Part shown: positions 9,232-18,222 of the stretch, in pieces
Position numbering within the stretch: the first letter of the stretch is position 1
How the letters are laid out: each line of letters opens with the position of its first letter
Origin: Agrobacterium tumefaciens
GTDB taxonomy: Bacteria > Pseudomonadota > Alphaproteobacteria > Rhizobiales > Rhizobiaceae
NCBI GenBank assembly: GCA_025560025.1
Contig: CP048486.1
Span: 1,492,001-1,556,000 of the forward strand
Direction of reading: 5' to 3'
DNA length: 64,000 nt
Notes under the pieces: generated by a model
The model's input: only the letters and a program-made list of their open reading frames with translations
The model's database searches: none
Told to the model about the DNA's origin: nothing
Translations under genes and position numbers: made by a program

Positions 9232-9313
9232 TTTCCAGCAAAAGCGTGAAACTGCTTTGCCGGAAACGCGTAAAACAACGAATTAGAATTTGCGCTTCAG
9301 CGAAAGCGCAAAT
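9232..9313. repeat. Extragenic palindromic element with two hairpins
   Basis: The gap between the aconitase and M20 genes holds two adjacent inverted repeats. The first pairs TTTCCAGCAAA at 9232-9242 with TTTGCCGGAAA at 9256-9266 (one mismatch). The second pairs AATTTGCGCTT at 9287-9297 with AAGCGCAAAT at 9304-9313 around a 6-base loop. The GCATTTCCAGCAAAAGCGTG-like start resembles a dispersed extragenic element I associate with Rhizobiaceae genomes, but I see no second copy here. It could end or damp transcription between the two genes. Confidence 0.5.
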
Positions 9314-9316
9314 GCT

Positions 9317-11968
9317 TTAGTGGGAATTCTCGGCCTGGGGCCATTGCGCAGCCCCTTCGTCCGCCGCAATCCGCGTCAGGATGGAGGGAAGAATGCCGCC
9401 TGCCCGCAATGTTGCGATTTCCAGTTCCGTTTCGATCGCCAGCCGGCAATCGAGGCTGAAAGTCGTACCATTGCCGGCTTCAACCGTGACGAAAAGCGTG
9501 CCGCGCGGCCGCAGGGTTTCGGGAGCCGCATCGATACCGATGTGCCGTGGCGCCTCATCAGCAAGGCTGCGCGAGGTGAGGTCCGGCGGCAGCAGGACAG
9601 GCAGAATGCCCATGCCGATGAGGTTCGAACGGTGGATACGCTCGAAGCTCGAGGCAAGCACAGCCCGCACGCCCAGCAACGCCACGCCTTTCGCCGCCCA
9701 GTCGCGGGAGGAGCCTGTGCCGTACCGTTTACCGGCGAGGATCACCGTTGAAATGCCATCGCGTTCGTATCGGGCTGCCGCTTCCATCAGGGGAACAATA
9801 TCGCCGGAAGGTGCATGCCGGGTCGTGCCTGCAGGCAGGGCTTCATCGATAAGGTTGCGGAGCGTCGGGTTCGTGAAAAGGCCGCGCAGCATCGCTTCCC
9901 AGTTTCCGCGCCGGGAGGCGAAGACATTGAGATCCTGAGGGTCTTCACCACGCTCGGTCAGGTAATGGCCTGCGGCGCCGGAAAGTGGAATCTGACCGGC
10001 AGGCGAAATGTGATCCGTCGTGATGTCGTCGCCGAGGATCAGCAGCGGCGTTGCCGCATAATTGCCGAGCCTGCTTTTCTGCGAGAAGGAGACAAATGGT
10101 GGACGGCGGACATAGGTCGAGGCCTCATCCCAGGGAAACAGCACTCCATCCGGGGCCTGTAGCCCGGCCCATGCCTTGTTGGCCGTAGCTTCCGTAAAGG
10201 CAGCGCTGAAATCGCCAGGCGCGGCGGTCTGAGCCAGCATGGCATCGATCTCGGCGCTGGATGGCCAGAGGTCATGCAGGAAGACGGCGGCGCCATCCGG
10301 CCCGTGGCCGATCGGTTCTGCCGTTATGTCCTGCTTCACGCTGCCAGCCAGCGCATAGGCCACCACGAGCGGCGGCGAGGCAAGATAGCCCGCCTCGATC
10401 TGCGGATGAATGCGGCCGGGGAAATTGCGATTGCCGGAGAGCACAGCCGCCAGCATCGTGCCCTTCTCGGCGGCAGCTGCCGCGTCCGGTGTCAGGGCGC
10501 CCGAATTGCCAATGCAGGTGGTGCAACCAAAGCCGACAATATCGAATCCGGTGGCGGACAGATCGTCCAGCAGGCCGGTGCGCCGGAGGTAACGACCGGC
10601 GGCAGGGGAGCCGGGTGCGAGCGATGTTTTCACCCATTGAGGCGGCTTCAGCCCGAAGCGGCGGGCCTTGCGGGCAACGAGCCCCGCTGCGACAAGCAGG
10701 CGCGGGTCTGTCGTGTTCGTGCAGCTGGTGATCGCCGCGATTGCGATGGCGCCATCCGGCACCTCGCCGTCATGGGCTTCGCCAAGCGCGCGGCCATAGG
10801 CCCTTTCGAGTGTGGGTCGCATCTCGGCAGGTGCGATGCGATCCTGCGGGCGGCGCGGACCGGCAAGCGAGGTCTTGATCTGTGACAGGTTGATATCGAG
10901 CGTCGATGTATAGCGCGGCGAAACCTCCGGCTCGAACCAGAGGCCCTGGCCGACGGCAAGCGCCTCCACGAGATGCAGGTTTTCACGCATGCGTCCCGTG
11001 GCGGCGAGATAACCGATCGTATTTGTATCGATCGGGAAATAACCACTCGAAGCGCCGTATTCCGGCGCCATGTTGGCAACCACGGCGCGGTCGCCGACGG
11101 AAAGCGTGGAGACGCCGGGACCGAAGAATTCGACAAATTCGCCGGAAATACCGTGGCGGCGCAGGGCCTGCGTTACTGCCAGTGCAAGATCGGTGGCGGT
11201 TGCGCCTTCCTGAAGTTTGCCGAGGAGCCGCACGCCGACGATATCGGGAATACGCAGCATCACAGGCATGCCGAACATGACGCTTTCGGCCTCTATACCA
11301 CCCACGCCCCAACCCAGCACGCCCATACCGTTGACCATCGGCGTGTGGCTGTCGGTGCCGATCAGCGTATCGGGAACGGCCCAGTCGGCCGCGCCGATCT
11401 GGCGGATCGTGGCCACGGTCGCGAGCTGTTCCATGTTGATGGTGTGCATGATGCCCGTTCCGGGCGGGTGGACACGCAGATTGTCGAAAGCGCCGGTCGC
11501 CCATTTCATCAGGCGGTAACGCTCGGCATTGCGCTCGATTTCCTTTGCGACATTGATGCGCAGCGCATCCGCCGAACCATAGGCATCGACGGCAATGGAG
11601 TGATCAGTCGAAACGTCGATCTTCAGCCCTGGGTTCAGCCGCGCCGGGTCAATCCCGGCTTCGGCGAGCTCCGAACGCAGTGCCGCCATGTCCACCAGTG
11701 CAGGCACGCAGGTCGTGTCGTGCATCAAGAGGCGCGATGGATAAAAGGCGATCTCCGCCGTGCTGGTACGGGTTTCTAGCCAGCCTCGAAACGCGGCGAT
11801 CAGTGTCGCTGCCTCTTCCGGCGCATTGCGCAGGGCGTTTTCGATGATGATGCGCATCGCCATCGGAAAGGCTTTCAGTTCGTCGCCGAAGATGCGCGGC
11901 AGATCGATGAAGCGCAGCTTCTGGCCAGCGACGTCGAGTTTGCCGGAAAGGGTATCGAGCGTGGTCAT
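9317..11968 (-). CDS. acnA: Aconitate hydratase A (AcnA-type), operon-encoded copy
   Basis: 883 aa aconitase interconverting citrate and isocitrate, near the usual AcnA length. The cluster cysteines are in SCTNT and GCTTCIGNSG, and substrate-site motifs GTDSHTPMVNG and YGTGSSRDWAAKG are present. It overlaps the preceding ABC ATPase by 4 bp, so it is firmly inside a transport/hydrolysis operon and is unlikely to be the housekeeping TCA-cycle copy. It may act on a tricarboxylate released from the imported compound, or on a related acid such as methylcitrate or a citrate analogue (inference). No homologue of PrpB, PrpC or AcnD-PrpF is nearby, so a methylcitrate cycle is not supported. Confidence 0.93.
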   Translation of the reverse strand: MTTLDTLSGKLDVAGQKLRFIDLPRIFGDELKAFPMAMRIIIENALRNAPEEAATLIAAFRGWLETRTSTAEIAFYPSRLLMHDTTCVPALVDMAALRSELAEAGIDPARLNPGLKIDVSTDHSIAVDAYGSADALRINVAKEIERNAERYRLMKWATGAFDNLRVHPPGTGIMHTINMEQLATVATIRQIGAADWAVPDTLIGTDSHTPMVNGMGVLGWGVGGIEAESVMFGMPVMLRIPDIVGVRLLGKLQEGATATDLALAVTQALRRHGISGEFVEFFGPGVSTLSVGDRAVVANMAPEYGASSGYFPIDTNTIGYLAATGRMRENLHLVEALAVGQGLWFEPEVSPRYTSTLDINLSQIKTSLAGPRRPQDRIAPAEMRPTLERAYGRALGEAHDGEVPDGAIAIAAITSCTNTTDPRLLVAAGLVARKARRFGLKPPQWVKTSLAPGSPAAGRYLRRTGLLDDLSATGFDIVGFGCTTCIGNSGALTPDAAAAAEKGTMLAAVLSGNRNFPGRIHPQIEAGYLASPPLVVAYALAGSVKQDITAEPIGHGPDGAAVFLHDLWPSSAEIDAMLAQTAAPGDFSAAFTEATANKAWAGLQAPDGVLFPWDEASTYVRRPPFVSFSQKSRLGNYAATPLLILGDDITTDHISPAGQIPLSGAAGHYLTERGEDPQDLNVFASRRGNWEAMLRGLFTNPTLRNLIDEALPAGTTRHAPSGDIVPLMEAAARYERDGISTVILAGKRYGTGSSRDWAAKGVALLGVRAVLASSFERIHRSNLIGMGILPVLLPPDLTSRSLADEAPRHIGIDAAPETLRPRGTLFVTVEAGNGTTFSLDCRLAIETELEIATLRAGGILPSILTRIAADEGAAQWPQAENSH

Positions 11969-13575
11969 GCGGCAATGCCCAGCGTTGGCGTCGCAGCCAG
12001 AAGCGCCTTGGTATAGGGGTGCTGCGGATGGTCCAGAACGGCATCCACACCGCCCTCTTCCACGATCAGACCCTGCTCCATCACGACGATGCGGTCGGCG
12101 ACGCGCGAAACGGCGCCAAGATCGTGCGAAATGAACATGCAGGCGAAGCCGTGATTTTCCTGCAGGCTGCGGAAGAGGTCGAGCACCTGTTTTTGAATGG
12201 TCATGTCAAGCGCCGACACTGGCTCGTCGGCAACGACGAAGGCCGGATTGCGGATGACGGCGCGGGCAATGGCCACGCGCTGGCGCTGCCCGCCGGAAAG
12301 AGCATGGGCATAGCGACCACCGAAGCCGGAGAGACCCACTTCGTTGAGTATCTCGGCCACACGCTCGGTCTTTTCGGCGCGGCTCATCTTCGGTCCATGC
12401 TGGAGCGGCTCGCCGACAATCTCGGCAATTGTCTGACGCGGATCGAGTGACGAGTACGGATCCTGGAACACCAGCTGACAGGACAGGCGGAAATCGCGGG
12501 CGGTCGCCCGGTCTGCACCGGCCATGGAGCGGCCGCGAAAATGCACGTCACCGCCCGAAAGCGGCAGAAGCCCGATCATGGCGCGACCAAGCGTCGTCTT
12601 GCCGGAGCCGGAACCACCGACCACGGCCACGACTTCGCCCGGCTTGACGGCAAGCGATACGCCCTTGACCGCGAGTTTCTTTTCGGCGCTCGAGAAGATG
12701 TTCCCCGCACCCGCATAGGTCACGGCGACATTCTTCGCCTCGATCAGCGGAGCAGTGTCGGCAACCGGCTTGCGGCCATGGTCACGCTTGGGCAGTGCGT
12801 CGATCAGCGTGCGGGTATAGGTTTCCTTCGGCTTATAGAGGACCTCTTCCACCGGGCCGGATTCGATCAGCTTGCCGCGCTGGAGGACCACAACCTTCTT
12901 CGCATATTGTGCGACGAGCCCGAGATTGTGGGTAATGAGAAGGACGGCCGTTCCGTAGGTCCGGGTCAGATCGACCATCACCTCCAGCACCTCGCGCTGG
13001 GTCAGCGTATCGAGCGCGGTCGTCGGCTCGTCGGCGATCAGCAGACGGGGGCGCAGCAGCATGACCGAGGCGAGCATGATGCGCTGGCGCATGCCGCCGG
13101 AAAACTGGTGCGGGAAGGCCGCAAGACAGGATTCCGGATCGGGAATTTTCACACGGGCCAGCATTTCGGCGGCGCGTTTGCGTGCCTCCTCGACGCTCAA
13201 GGCCTCATGCAGGCGCAGTCCCTCGACAAGCTGCGCGCCGATGGTCATTGCCGGGTTCAGCGAAACCATCGGTTCCTGAAATACCATGCCGATCCTGGCG
13301 CCACGCACCTCGCGGATTTCGGCATTGTTCATGGCAAGAAGATTGCGGCCTTCGAACAGGATCTCGCCCGAAACCGGCCGGATCGCTTTTGGCAGCAACT
13401 GCATTGCCGCACGCGCCGCGACCGTCTTGCCGCTGCCGCTTTCCCCGACCAGGGCGACGATCTCGCCCTTGCCGACATCGAAGGAGATGTTATCGAGGAT
13501 GGAGAGATCGCCGGAGCTGCGGACACAGAGGTCGCGCACGCTGAGCAGCGGACTGGTCGTGGCGTCAGACATCAT
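11965..13575 (-). CDS. Dipeptide/oligopeptide ABC transporter, fused dual ATP-binding protein
   Basis: 536 aa protein with two complete ATPase modules in tandem, equivalent to DppD and DppF fused. Walker A motifs are GESGSGKTVAARAAM and GGSGSGKTTLGRAM; the signatures are FSGGMRQRIM and [10 protein letters not shown]. Such fusions are common in rhizobial peptide importers. It overlaps both neighbours by 4 bp (permease upstream, aconitase downstream). Confidence 0.93.
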   Translation of the reverse strand: MMSDATTSPLLSVRDLCVRSSGDLSILDNISFDVGKGEIVALVGESGSGKTVAARAAMQLLPKAIRPVSGEILFEGRNLLAMNNAEIREVRGARIGMVFQEPMVSLNPAMTIGAQLVEGLRLHEALSVEEARKRAAEMLARVKIPDPESCLAAFPHQFSGGMRQRIMLASVMLLRPRLLIADEPTTALDTLTQREVLEVMVDLTRTYGTAVLLITHNLGLVAQYAKKVVVLQRGKLIESGPVEEVLYKPKETYTRTLIDALPKRDHGRKPVADTAPLIEAKNVAVTYAGAGNIFSSAEKKLAVKGVSLAVKPGEVVAVVGGSGSGKTTLGRAMIGLLPLSGGDVHFRGRSMAGADRATARDFRLSCQLVFQDPYSSLDPRQTIAEIVGEPLQHGPKMSRAEKTERVAEILNEVGLSGFGGRYAHALSGGQRQRVAIARAVIRNPAFVVADEPVSALDMTIQKQVLDLFRSLQENHGFACMFISHDLGAVSRVADRIVVMEQGLIVEEGGVDAVLDHPQHPYTKALLAATPTLGIAA

Positions 13576-14387
13576 TTCTGCTCCATTCTAGGATCGAAGC
13601 GGTCGCGCAGCGCGTCGCCCAAGAGGTTGATTCCAAGTAGCGTCATCGAGATGCAGACGCCGGGGGCAAGACCGAGCCAGGGTGCCTTCTCGATATAGGG
13701 GCGGGCAGAGGCCAGCATATTGCCCCAGGTCGGCGCCGGTGGCGGCACGCCAAGTCCGAGGAAGCTGAGGCCGCTTTCCGCCAGCACCACCCAGCCGAAC
13801 ATGGAGGTCGCCAGTACGACAATGGGCGCCACGCAGTTTGGCAGAACATGCCGGAACATGGTGGCGAATTCGGAATTGCCGATGACCCGCGATGCTTCGA
13901 CATATTCCCGCTCGCGCGCCGAAAGCACGCTTCCACGTACAATTCTGAGCACGGAGGGCGAATAGGCGATACCGAGCGCCAGGATGATGCCGTATTTGTT
14001 CGGCCCGGCGATCACCATCAGGCCGAGCGCCAGAAGCGTGCCGGGGAAGGCAAGCACCGCATCGCTGAAAACCATCAGCACGCGGTCCACGAGGCCGCGG
14101 ACATAGCCCGCCACGAGGCCGATCACCGTTCCGACGGTCACGGCGAAAACGACGGTCAGCGCCGCGACAATCATGCTCTGGGAAGCACCGGCCATCAGTC
14201 GCGAGATCACGTCGCGGCCAAACTCGTCGGTGCCCAGCCAATGCTGGCCCGAAGGCGCCTGAAGACGGGCGGCCAGCTTGATCGCGGCCGGGTCGTGCGG
14301 CGTCCAGACCAGCGCAAGCGCGGCCATGACGCCGATGAAGAGGAGCAGCAGCGTACCGATCGCCTGATTCAGAGGTTGCCGCATCAT
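13572..14387 (-). CDS. Dipeptide-type ABC transporter permease, DppC-like
   Basis: Inner-membrane permease of 271 aa with one N-terminal helix, the LGTDEFGRDVISRL periplasmic motif typical of DppC/OppC and the EASRVIG coupling loop. The frame is open further upstream, but the ATG at 14387 overlaps the stop of the upstream permease in an ATGA junction and immediately precedes the first membrane helix, so I chose it over the start 90 bp upstream. Confidence 0.92.
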   Translation of the reverse strand: MMRQPLNQAIGTLLLLFIGVMAALALVWTPHDPAAIKLAARLQAPSGQHWLGTDEFGRDVISRLMAGASQSMIVAALTVVFAVTVGTVIGLVAGYVRGLVDRVLMVFSDAVLAFPGTLLALGLMVIAGPNKYGIILALGIAYSPSVLRIVRGSVLSAREREYVEASRVIGNSEFATMFRHVLPNCVAPIVVLATSMFGWVVLAESGLSFLGLGVPPPAPTWGNMLASARPYIEKAPWLGLAPGVCISMTLLGINLLGDALRDRFDPRMEQK

Positions 14388-15337
14388 GAGGCGGCGACCC
14401 GCGGATCGAAGAAGGGATAGCAGAGATCTACGATCAGATTGACGAGCACGTAGATCAGGGCTGTAAAGAGCAGACATCCTTGCACCACCGGATAGTCGCG
14501 AGCGAAGATCGCTTCGACGAGTAGGCGCCCGAGGCCGGGCAGAGTGAAAACTGTTTCGAGAACGGCGATACCGCCGAGCAGACCGCCGAGAACGAGGCCG
14601 ATCATTGTCCAGGTCGGCGCAAACGCGTTGGGCAGCACATGCCGCAGCAGCACCTTGCGTTCGGAAAGACCCTTGGCGCGGGCGTGCATCACGTATTCAA
14701 GGCGCAACACCTCGATTGCACTGGCCCGCATCATGCGGGTCAGCACGCCGACTTCGATCAGCATCAGTGTCGTGACAGGCAGCACGATATAGGTAAGCGC
14801 CGTCCACGGGTTCTCGGTGAAGGGCACGAAGCCTACCACCGGCAGCCAGCCGAGCTTCAGCCCGAAGACAAGCAGCAGCACCAGACCCAGCCAGAAGCTC
14901 GGGACGGACATCAGCAGCGTGGACGCGGCGACGATCGTCACGTCCAGAGTGCTGTTCTGCCGCCATGCGGCAACAAGCCCGGCTGGAAGTGCGATCAGCG
15001 TCGCAAGTCCGACGGCAACGAGAACGATCGTCGCGCTTACCTGGAAACGGTCGAGCATCAGGCTCAACACTGGCACACCATTGGAGATCGAGTGCCCGAG
15101 ATCGCCTTCCAGCACATGACCAAGCCAATATCCGAACTGCACCGGCACCGGCTGGTCCAGCCCGAGCGCGGCGCGAAGGTGCGCAAGCTCGTCAGGCGTC
15201 GCCCCGTCGCCAAGGATAAGCTGGGCGGGATCACCGGGGATCATTCGCACCATGAAGAATACGATGACGGCGACCAGCAGCAGGGTGGGAAGCGTCCATA
15301 ACAGACGCTTCGCGATGTATTTCAGGAGAGCCTGCAT
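14384..15337 (-). CDS. Dipeptide-type ABC transporter permease, DppB-like
   Basis: 317 aa inner-membrane permease. MQALLKYIAKRLLWTLPTLL is the classic DppB/OppB start. It is followed by MVRMIPGDPAQLILG and the coupling loop (HARAKGLSERKVLLRHVLPNA). It forms the heterodimeric channel with the DppC-like protein. It begins 3 bp after the binding-protein stop codon, so no processing hairpin separates it from the binding protein, unlike four other ABC operons of the window. Confidence 0.93.
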   Translation of the reverse strand: MQALLKYIAKRLLWTLPTLLLVAVIVFFMVRMIPGDPAQLILGDGATPDELAHLRAALGLDQPVPVQFGYWLGHVLEGDLGHSISNGVPVLSLMLDRFQVSATIVLVAVGLATLIALPAGLVAAWRQNSTLDVTIVAASTLLMSVPSFWLGLVLLLVFGLKLGWLPVVGFVPFTENPWTALTYIVLPVTTLMLIEVGVLTRMMRASAIEVLRLEYVMHARAKGLSERKVLLRHVLPNAFAPTWTMIGLVLGGLLGGIAVLETVFTLPGLGRLLVEAIFARDYPVVQGCLLFTALIYVLVNLIVDLCYPFFDPRVAAS

Positions 15338-15340
15338 CGA

Positions 15341-16912
15341 TCAGTTTCCTGCCGTGAAGGAGACGCCCCACATGCGGGGATAACCGACAGGCCAGGTCTT
15401 GTAGCCTTCAACGTTCTTGCGCACGGCACTGACGCGGCTTCCGGCATAGATGACGGCCATGGGCACATCCGCACGGATCATGCCTTCCAGCTTGTCGAAG
15501 ATCTTCTGCCGTTCCGCAGGATCGCTGATCCGGCTTGACTGGGCGATCAGCTCCCGGCCTTCGGCATTGTCCCAGACCTTGTTCGGCTGCTTGTCCTTGT
15601 TGCCGCTCACCATGTCGAAGGAGAGCGAAGGATCAAGCCGGGCGGAATAGGTAAATGACATGGCGCTGTAGTTGCCCTTGCTGTAGCGGTCGAGCAGGGT
15701 CGCCCAATCGAGCGTTTCGATGTCGATTGTGATACCTGCTTCCTGCGCCATGGCCTGAACGAGCACGGCCGCGTCGAAGAGCTGCGGATAGAACTTGGTC
15801 GTCAGCCACTTGATCGGCTGGCCTTTATAACCTGCTTCCGCCAGCAGCGTCTTCGCCTTCGCGATATCGCGTGCCGGAACGTCGGCCTGGGTCGCACCGA
15901 AATAGGGGCTCGGCTGCGGAATGACGGAGAAGCTCGCCTTCGACTCGCCGCTGGAAAGCGCCTCGGCAAGTTGCGGCAGGTCGAGCGAGAGCCGCAGGGC
16001 TTCGCGGATGCGGACATCCTGTAGAAGCGGATCGCGCGTCTGGAAGAGCAGCGCCGTGAGGCCCATGCCAGGAGCCTTGTCGACGACAACCTGATCGGTA
16101 GCGGATAGTTCGGCGATATCGGACGTCAGCACGTCGCTCAGCACATCGATGTCGCCGGAATAAAGGGCAGCCTTGGCGGAGGAATCGTCCGGAACGACCA
16201 TGAAGCGCACGCCGGAGACCTTCGGGGTCTTGTCGCCGACATAACCGACCCGTTCACCTTCACCCGGTGTGTAGTTGGGGTTTGCCGCGAGATCGACATA
16301 CTGGCCCGTGCGCCACTCACCGAAAGTGAAAGGGCCGGTGCCGATCGGCTTGACCCATTTTCCGTCGGCAGCAAGAGAGGACTTGTGGTAGATGCCGGTG
16401 CCGCCGCAATCCGTGCGGGCAAGGGTGGGCAGGAAGAGCGCCGTCGGCTTTTCGAGGGTGAAGACGACCGTCTCGGCATCTGGTGCGGTCACGCCGCTGA
16501 CGGCGGCCACACCGCCGGCAGAGGTATCCGTCAGACAGCGCCAGGAGGTCTTGGGGTCGGTGTAACGCTGCCAGGAAGCCAGCACGTCAGCCGAAGTCAG
16601 CGGTTCGCCGTTGCTGAACTTCACGCCGCTGCGCAGCTTGAAGGTATAGGTCTTGCCATCGGGCGAAACATCGATCGAGCTGGCGAGCAGCGGTGCCACG
16701 GAGGCGTCATCGCGATAGCCGACAAGACCTTCCAGCACATGCAGCAGCACCGCATCGCTGTTGGCGTCGCGGTTGACACCCGGATCGCTAGAGCGCACGT
16801 CCGAATTGATGCGAACGCGCAGCACGTCGTCCTTTGCATGCGCGGACGTCATCGTCATTGCCGCCATCACCGCCGTCAGGGCGGCGCTGGATATAAAGTT
16901 GCGGTACTCCAT
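15341..16912 (-). CDS. Dipeptide-type ABC transporter substrate-binding protein (SBP family 5)
   Basis: 523 aa periplasmic protein of the DppA/OppA family. The signal peptide is about 1-27, ending MTSAHA. The mature N-terminus DDVLRVRINSDVRSSDPG and the family block SPDGKTYTFKLRSGVKFSNG are typical. GGGAGAATTCG directly before the ATG is a good ribosome site. It follows the C45 hydrolase gene by 40 bp. The ligand is unknown; family members bind peptides, but also nickel chelates, opines and sugars. Confidence 0.93.
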   Translation of the reverse strand: MEYRNFISSAALTAVMAAMTMTSAHAKDDVLRVRINSDVRSSDPGVNRDANSDAVLLHVLEGLVGYRDDASVAPLLASSIDVSPDGKTYTFKLRSGVKFSNGEPLTSADVLASWQRYTDPKTSWRCLTDTSAGGVAAVSGVTAPDAETVVFTLEKPTALFLPTLARTDCGGTGIYHKSSLAADGKWVKPIGTGPFTFGEWRTGQYVDLAANPNYTPGEGERVGYVGDKTPKVSGVRFMVVPDDSSAKAALYSGDIDVLSDVLTSDIAELSATDQVVVDKAPGMGLTALLFQTRDPLLQDVRIREALRLSLDLPQLAEALSSGESKASFSVIPQPSPYFGATQADVPARDIAKAKTLLAEAGYKGQPIKWLTTKFYPQLFDAAVLVQAMAQEAGITIDIETLDWATLLDRYSKGNYSAMSFTYSARLDPSLSFDMVSGNKDKQPNKVWDNAEGRELIAQSSRISDPAERQKIFDKLEGMIRADVPMAVIYAGSRVSAVRKNVEGYKTWPVGYPRMWGVSFTAGN

Positions 16913-16952
16913 CGAATTCTCCCGTTTTGGGTTCCCTTGTTTAATGTTCTGA

Positions 16953-18110
16953 TCAGGCCGCGTCGGTCTGTTGCAGGTCGTTGCGCACGACGGGAGCGAT
17001 GCTCATGTCGAGGCTGAAATTCGCGAAGTTCGGATTGAGCGCTGGCAGCAGCGCCACTTCCATGCGTCCAAGCGCCGGAACCATGACGATGGTCGCAACC
17101 GTCGCCGACTGGTTGTTGGAGAGCGACTTGCGCGGCGGGCGGCACACCGACCACGGCGTCTCGAAGGTATCGAGCAGCGCCGTCTTCACGTCCGCCGTCG
17201 TCACCTTGCCGAGCGCAGGCTCGATCAGGCTACGCACGCGCACGTCGCGGTAAAGCGAATCCGGCATGTTGACGACGCCCTTGTCCTGCAGCTTGGAAAG
17301 CGCAACCGGGCTCTGGAAATGGTTGGCATGCACCAGCAGCCCGCCCTGCGGATGAACAAGGAAGGTTTCGTCCGGCGCGCATTCGAAATCGATCGCGACG
17401 CCATGCGCATGGCCCACCATCATGTTGTTGGAGGCGGACTTGCGCGTGCCGTAGACGGCCTGCATGGACATGGCGAGGTGATCCTGCTCCAGCACCTTGC
17501 GGCGAATGATGGCGAGCGGCACGCCGAGCGTGCGGTAATCCCGATCGGTTTCGAGGTAGTTGCCGCTGATCGAGATGCCGGCGGCGTTGAAGCCGGTGCG
17601 TGCCAGCCCGCCCGCTTCGGTGAATGTCAGGATATCAGGCCCATCACTGCGCTTGACCTTCAGCACGACTGCGGTTTCGGCGCATTCGGCCTTCCAGTCC
17701 CAGTTCTGCGCATGGATGAACTGTCCGTCGCGCGTAACCTCCGGCATCACGAAGACGCCGGTGCAGCCATCCGACATGAAATCGTCCAGCCCCTTTTCGC
17801 GCCGGCGGGCAAGCTTCAGGATTTCGGTGCGCGCGTTGATGAGCAGGATGGCCGACAGCTCCGTGCCGACCGCCTTGGCGATGCCGCGCATTTCCTCGAT
17901 ATATTGCGGACCGTATTCTTCGATCGCCCCGGCGAAGCGGTCGATGATCGTTTCGAGATCGCCGGCCTTGAGGCCAGAGGCCCGGATCTGGTGCTGGTAA
18001 TGCTCTATACCCTTGCGGATGCGGTCGCCCGCCTGTTCTCCATATTGTTGACCGCGCTCGAATGGCGTACCCGTAACTTCGATGAGAGGGCAGGTGAGAG
18101 AAAGAGTCAT
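16953..18110 (-). CDS. Peptidase C45 / acyl-CoA:6-APA acyltransferase-like Ntn hydrolase
   Basis: 385 aa member of the isopenicillin-N acyltransferase (AAT) family, which are N-terminal-nucleophile enzymes that cut themselves and then hydrolyse or transfer acyl groups on amides. The nucleophile is Cys116 in SDGCTGVF, which should become the new N-terminus after self-cleavage. The family motif NWDW is at about 136-139, and NNMMVGHAHG and HANHF follow. No signal peptide. The frame is open to 18377, but that part overlaps the divergent regulator; the ATG at 18110 matches the family start. It is the first gene of the operon, facing the GntR regulator. Confidence 0.88.
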   Translation of the reverse strand: MTLSLTCPLIEVTGTPFERGQQYGEQAGDRIRKGIEHYQHQIRASGLKAGDLETIIDRFAGAIEEYGPQYIEEMRGIAKAVGTELSAILLINARTEILKLARRREKGLDDFMSDGCTGVFVMPEVTRDGQFIHAQNWDWKAECAETAVVLKVKRSDGPDILTFTEAGGLARTGFNAAGISISGNYLETDRDYRTLGVPLAIIRRKVLEQDHLAMSMQAVYGTRKSASNNMMVGHAHGVAIDFECAPDETFLVHPQGGLLVHANHFQSPVALSKLQDKGVVNMPDSLYRDVRVRSLIEPALGKVTTADVKTALLDTFETPWSVCRPPRKSLSNNQSATVATIVMVPALGRMEVALLPALNPNFANFSLDMSIAPVVRNDLQQTDAA

Positions 18111-18173
18111 GACAGCAGGTCGTCCCCGATAGAGTGAATGTCGGATGCAGGGGCTTGAATGCCTGCACCAAAA

Positions 18174-18191
18174 TTGTATTTTATATAACAA
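18174..18191. promoter_or_regulatory. Candidate GntR operator in divergent promoter region
   Basis: AT-rich interrupted dyad with TTGTAT and ATAACAA ends in the 112 bp gap between the C45 hydrolase and the GntR gene, just upstream of the GntR ribosome site. Short inverted repeats in this position are usual for FadR-type GntR autoregulation. Assignment is by position and symmetry only. Confidence 0.35.
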
Positions 18192-18222
18192 AAACCAAAA
18201 CTGATGAGAAGGCAAGAGAAAA

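Noticed and set aside
7735..9249. Open frame of about 500 codons on the plus strand
   Set aside because: It lies exactly opposite the M20 amidohydrolase, whose metal motifs are intact; the plus-strand product has no recognisable domain and a composition typical of an antisense frame in GC-rich DNA.
9317..11968. Methylcitrate cycle (AcnD-type enzyme)
   Set aside because: The protein has AcnA motifs and length, and no PrpB, PrpC or PrpF gene is near.
12541..13698. Long plus-strand open frame opposite the dual ATPase gene
   Set aside because: The minus strand encodes two complete ABC ATPase modules here; the plus-strand product is rich in His, Gln and Arg with no domain. The same applies to the antisense frames around 16971-18137, 33825-34844, 42803-43912, 49490-50590 and 50305-51492.
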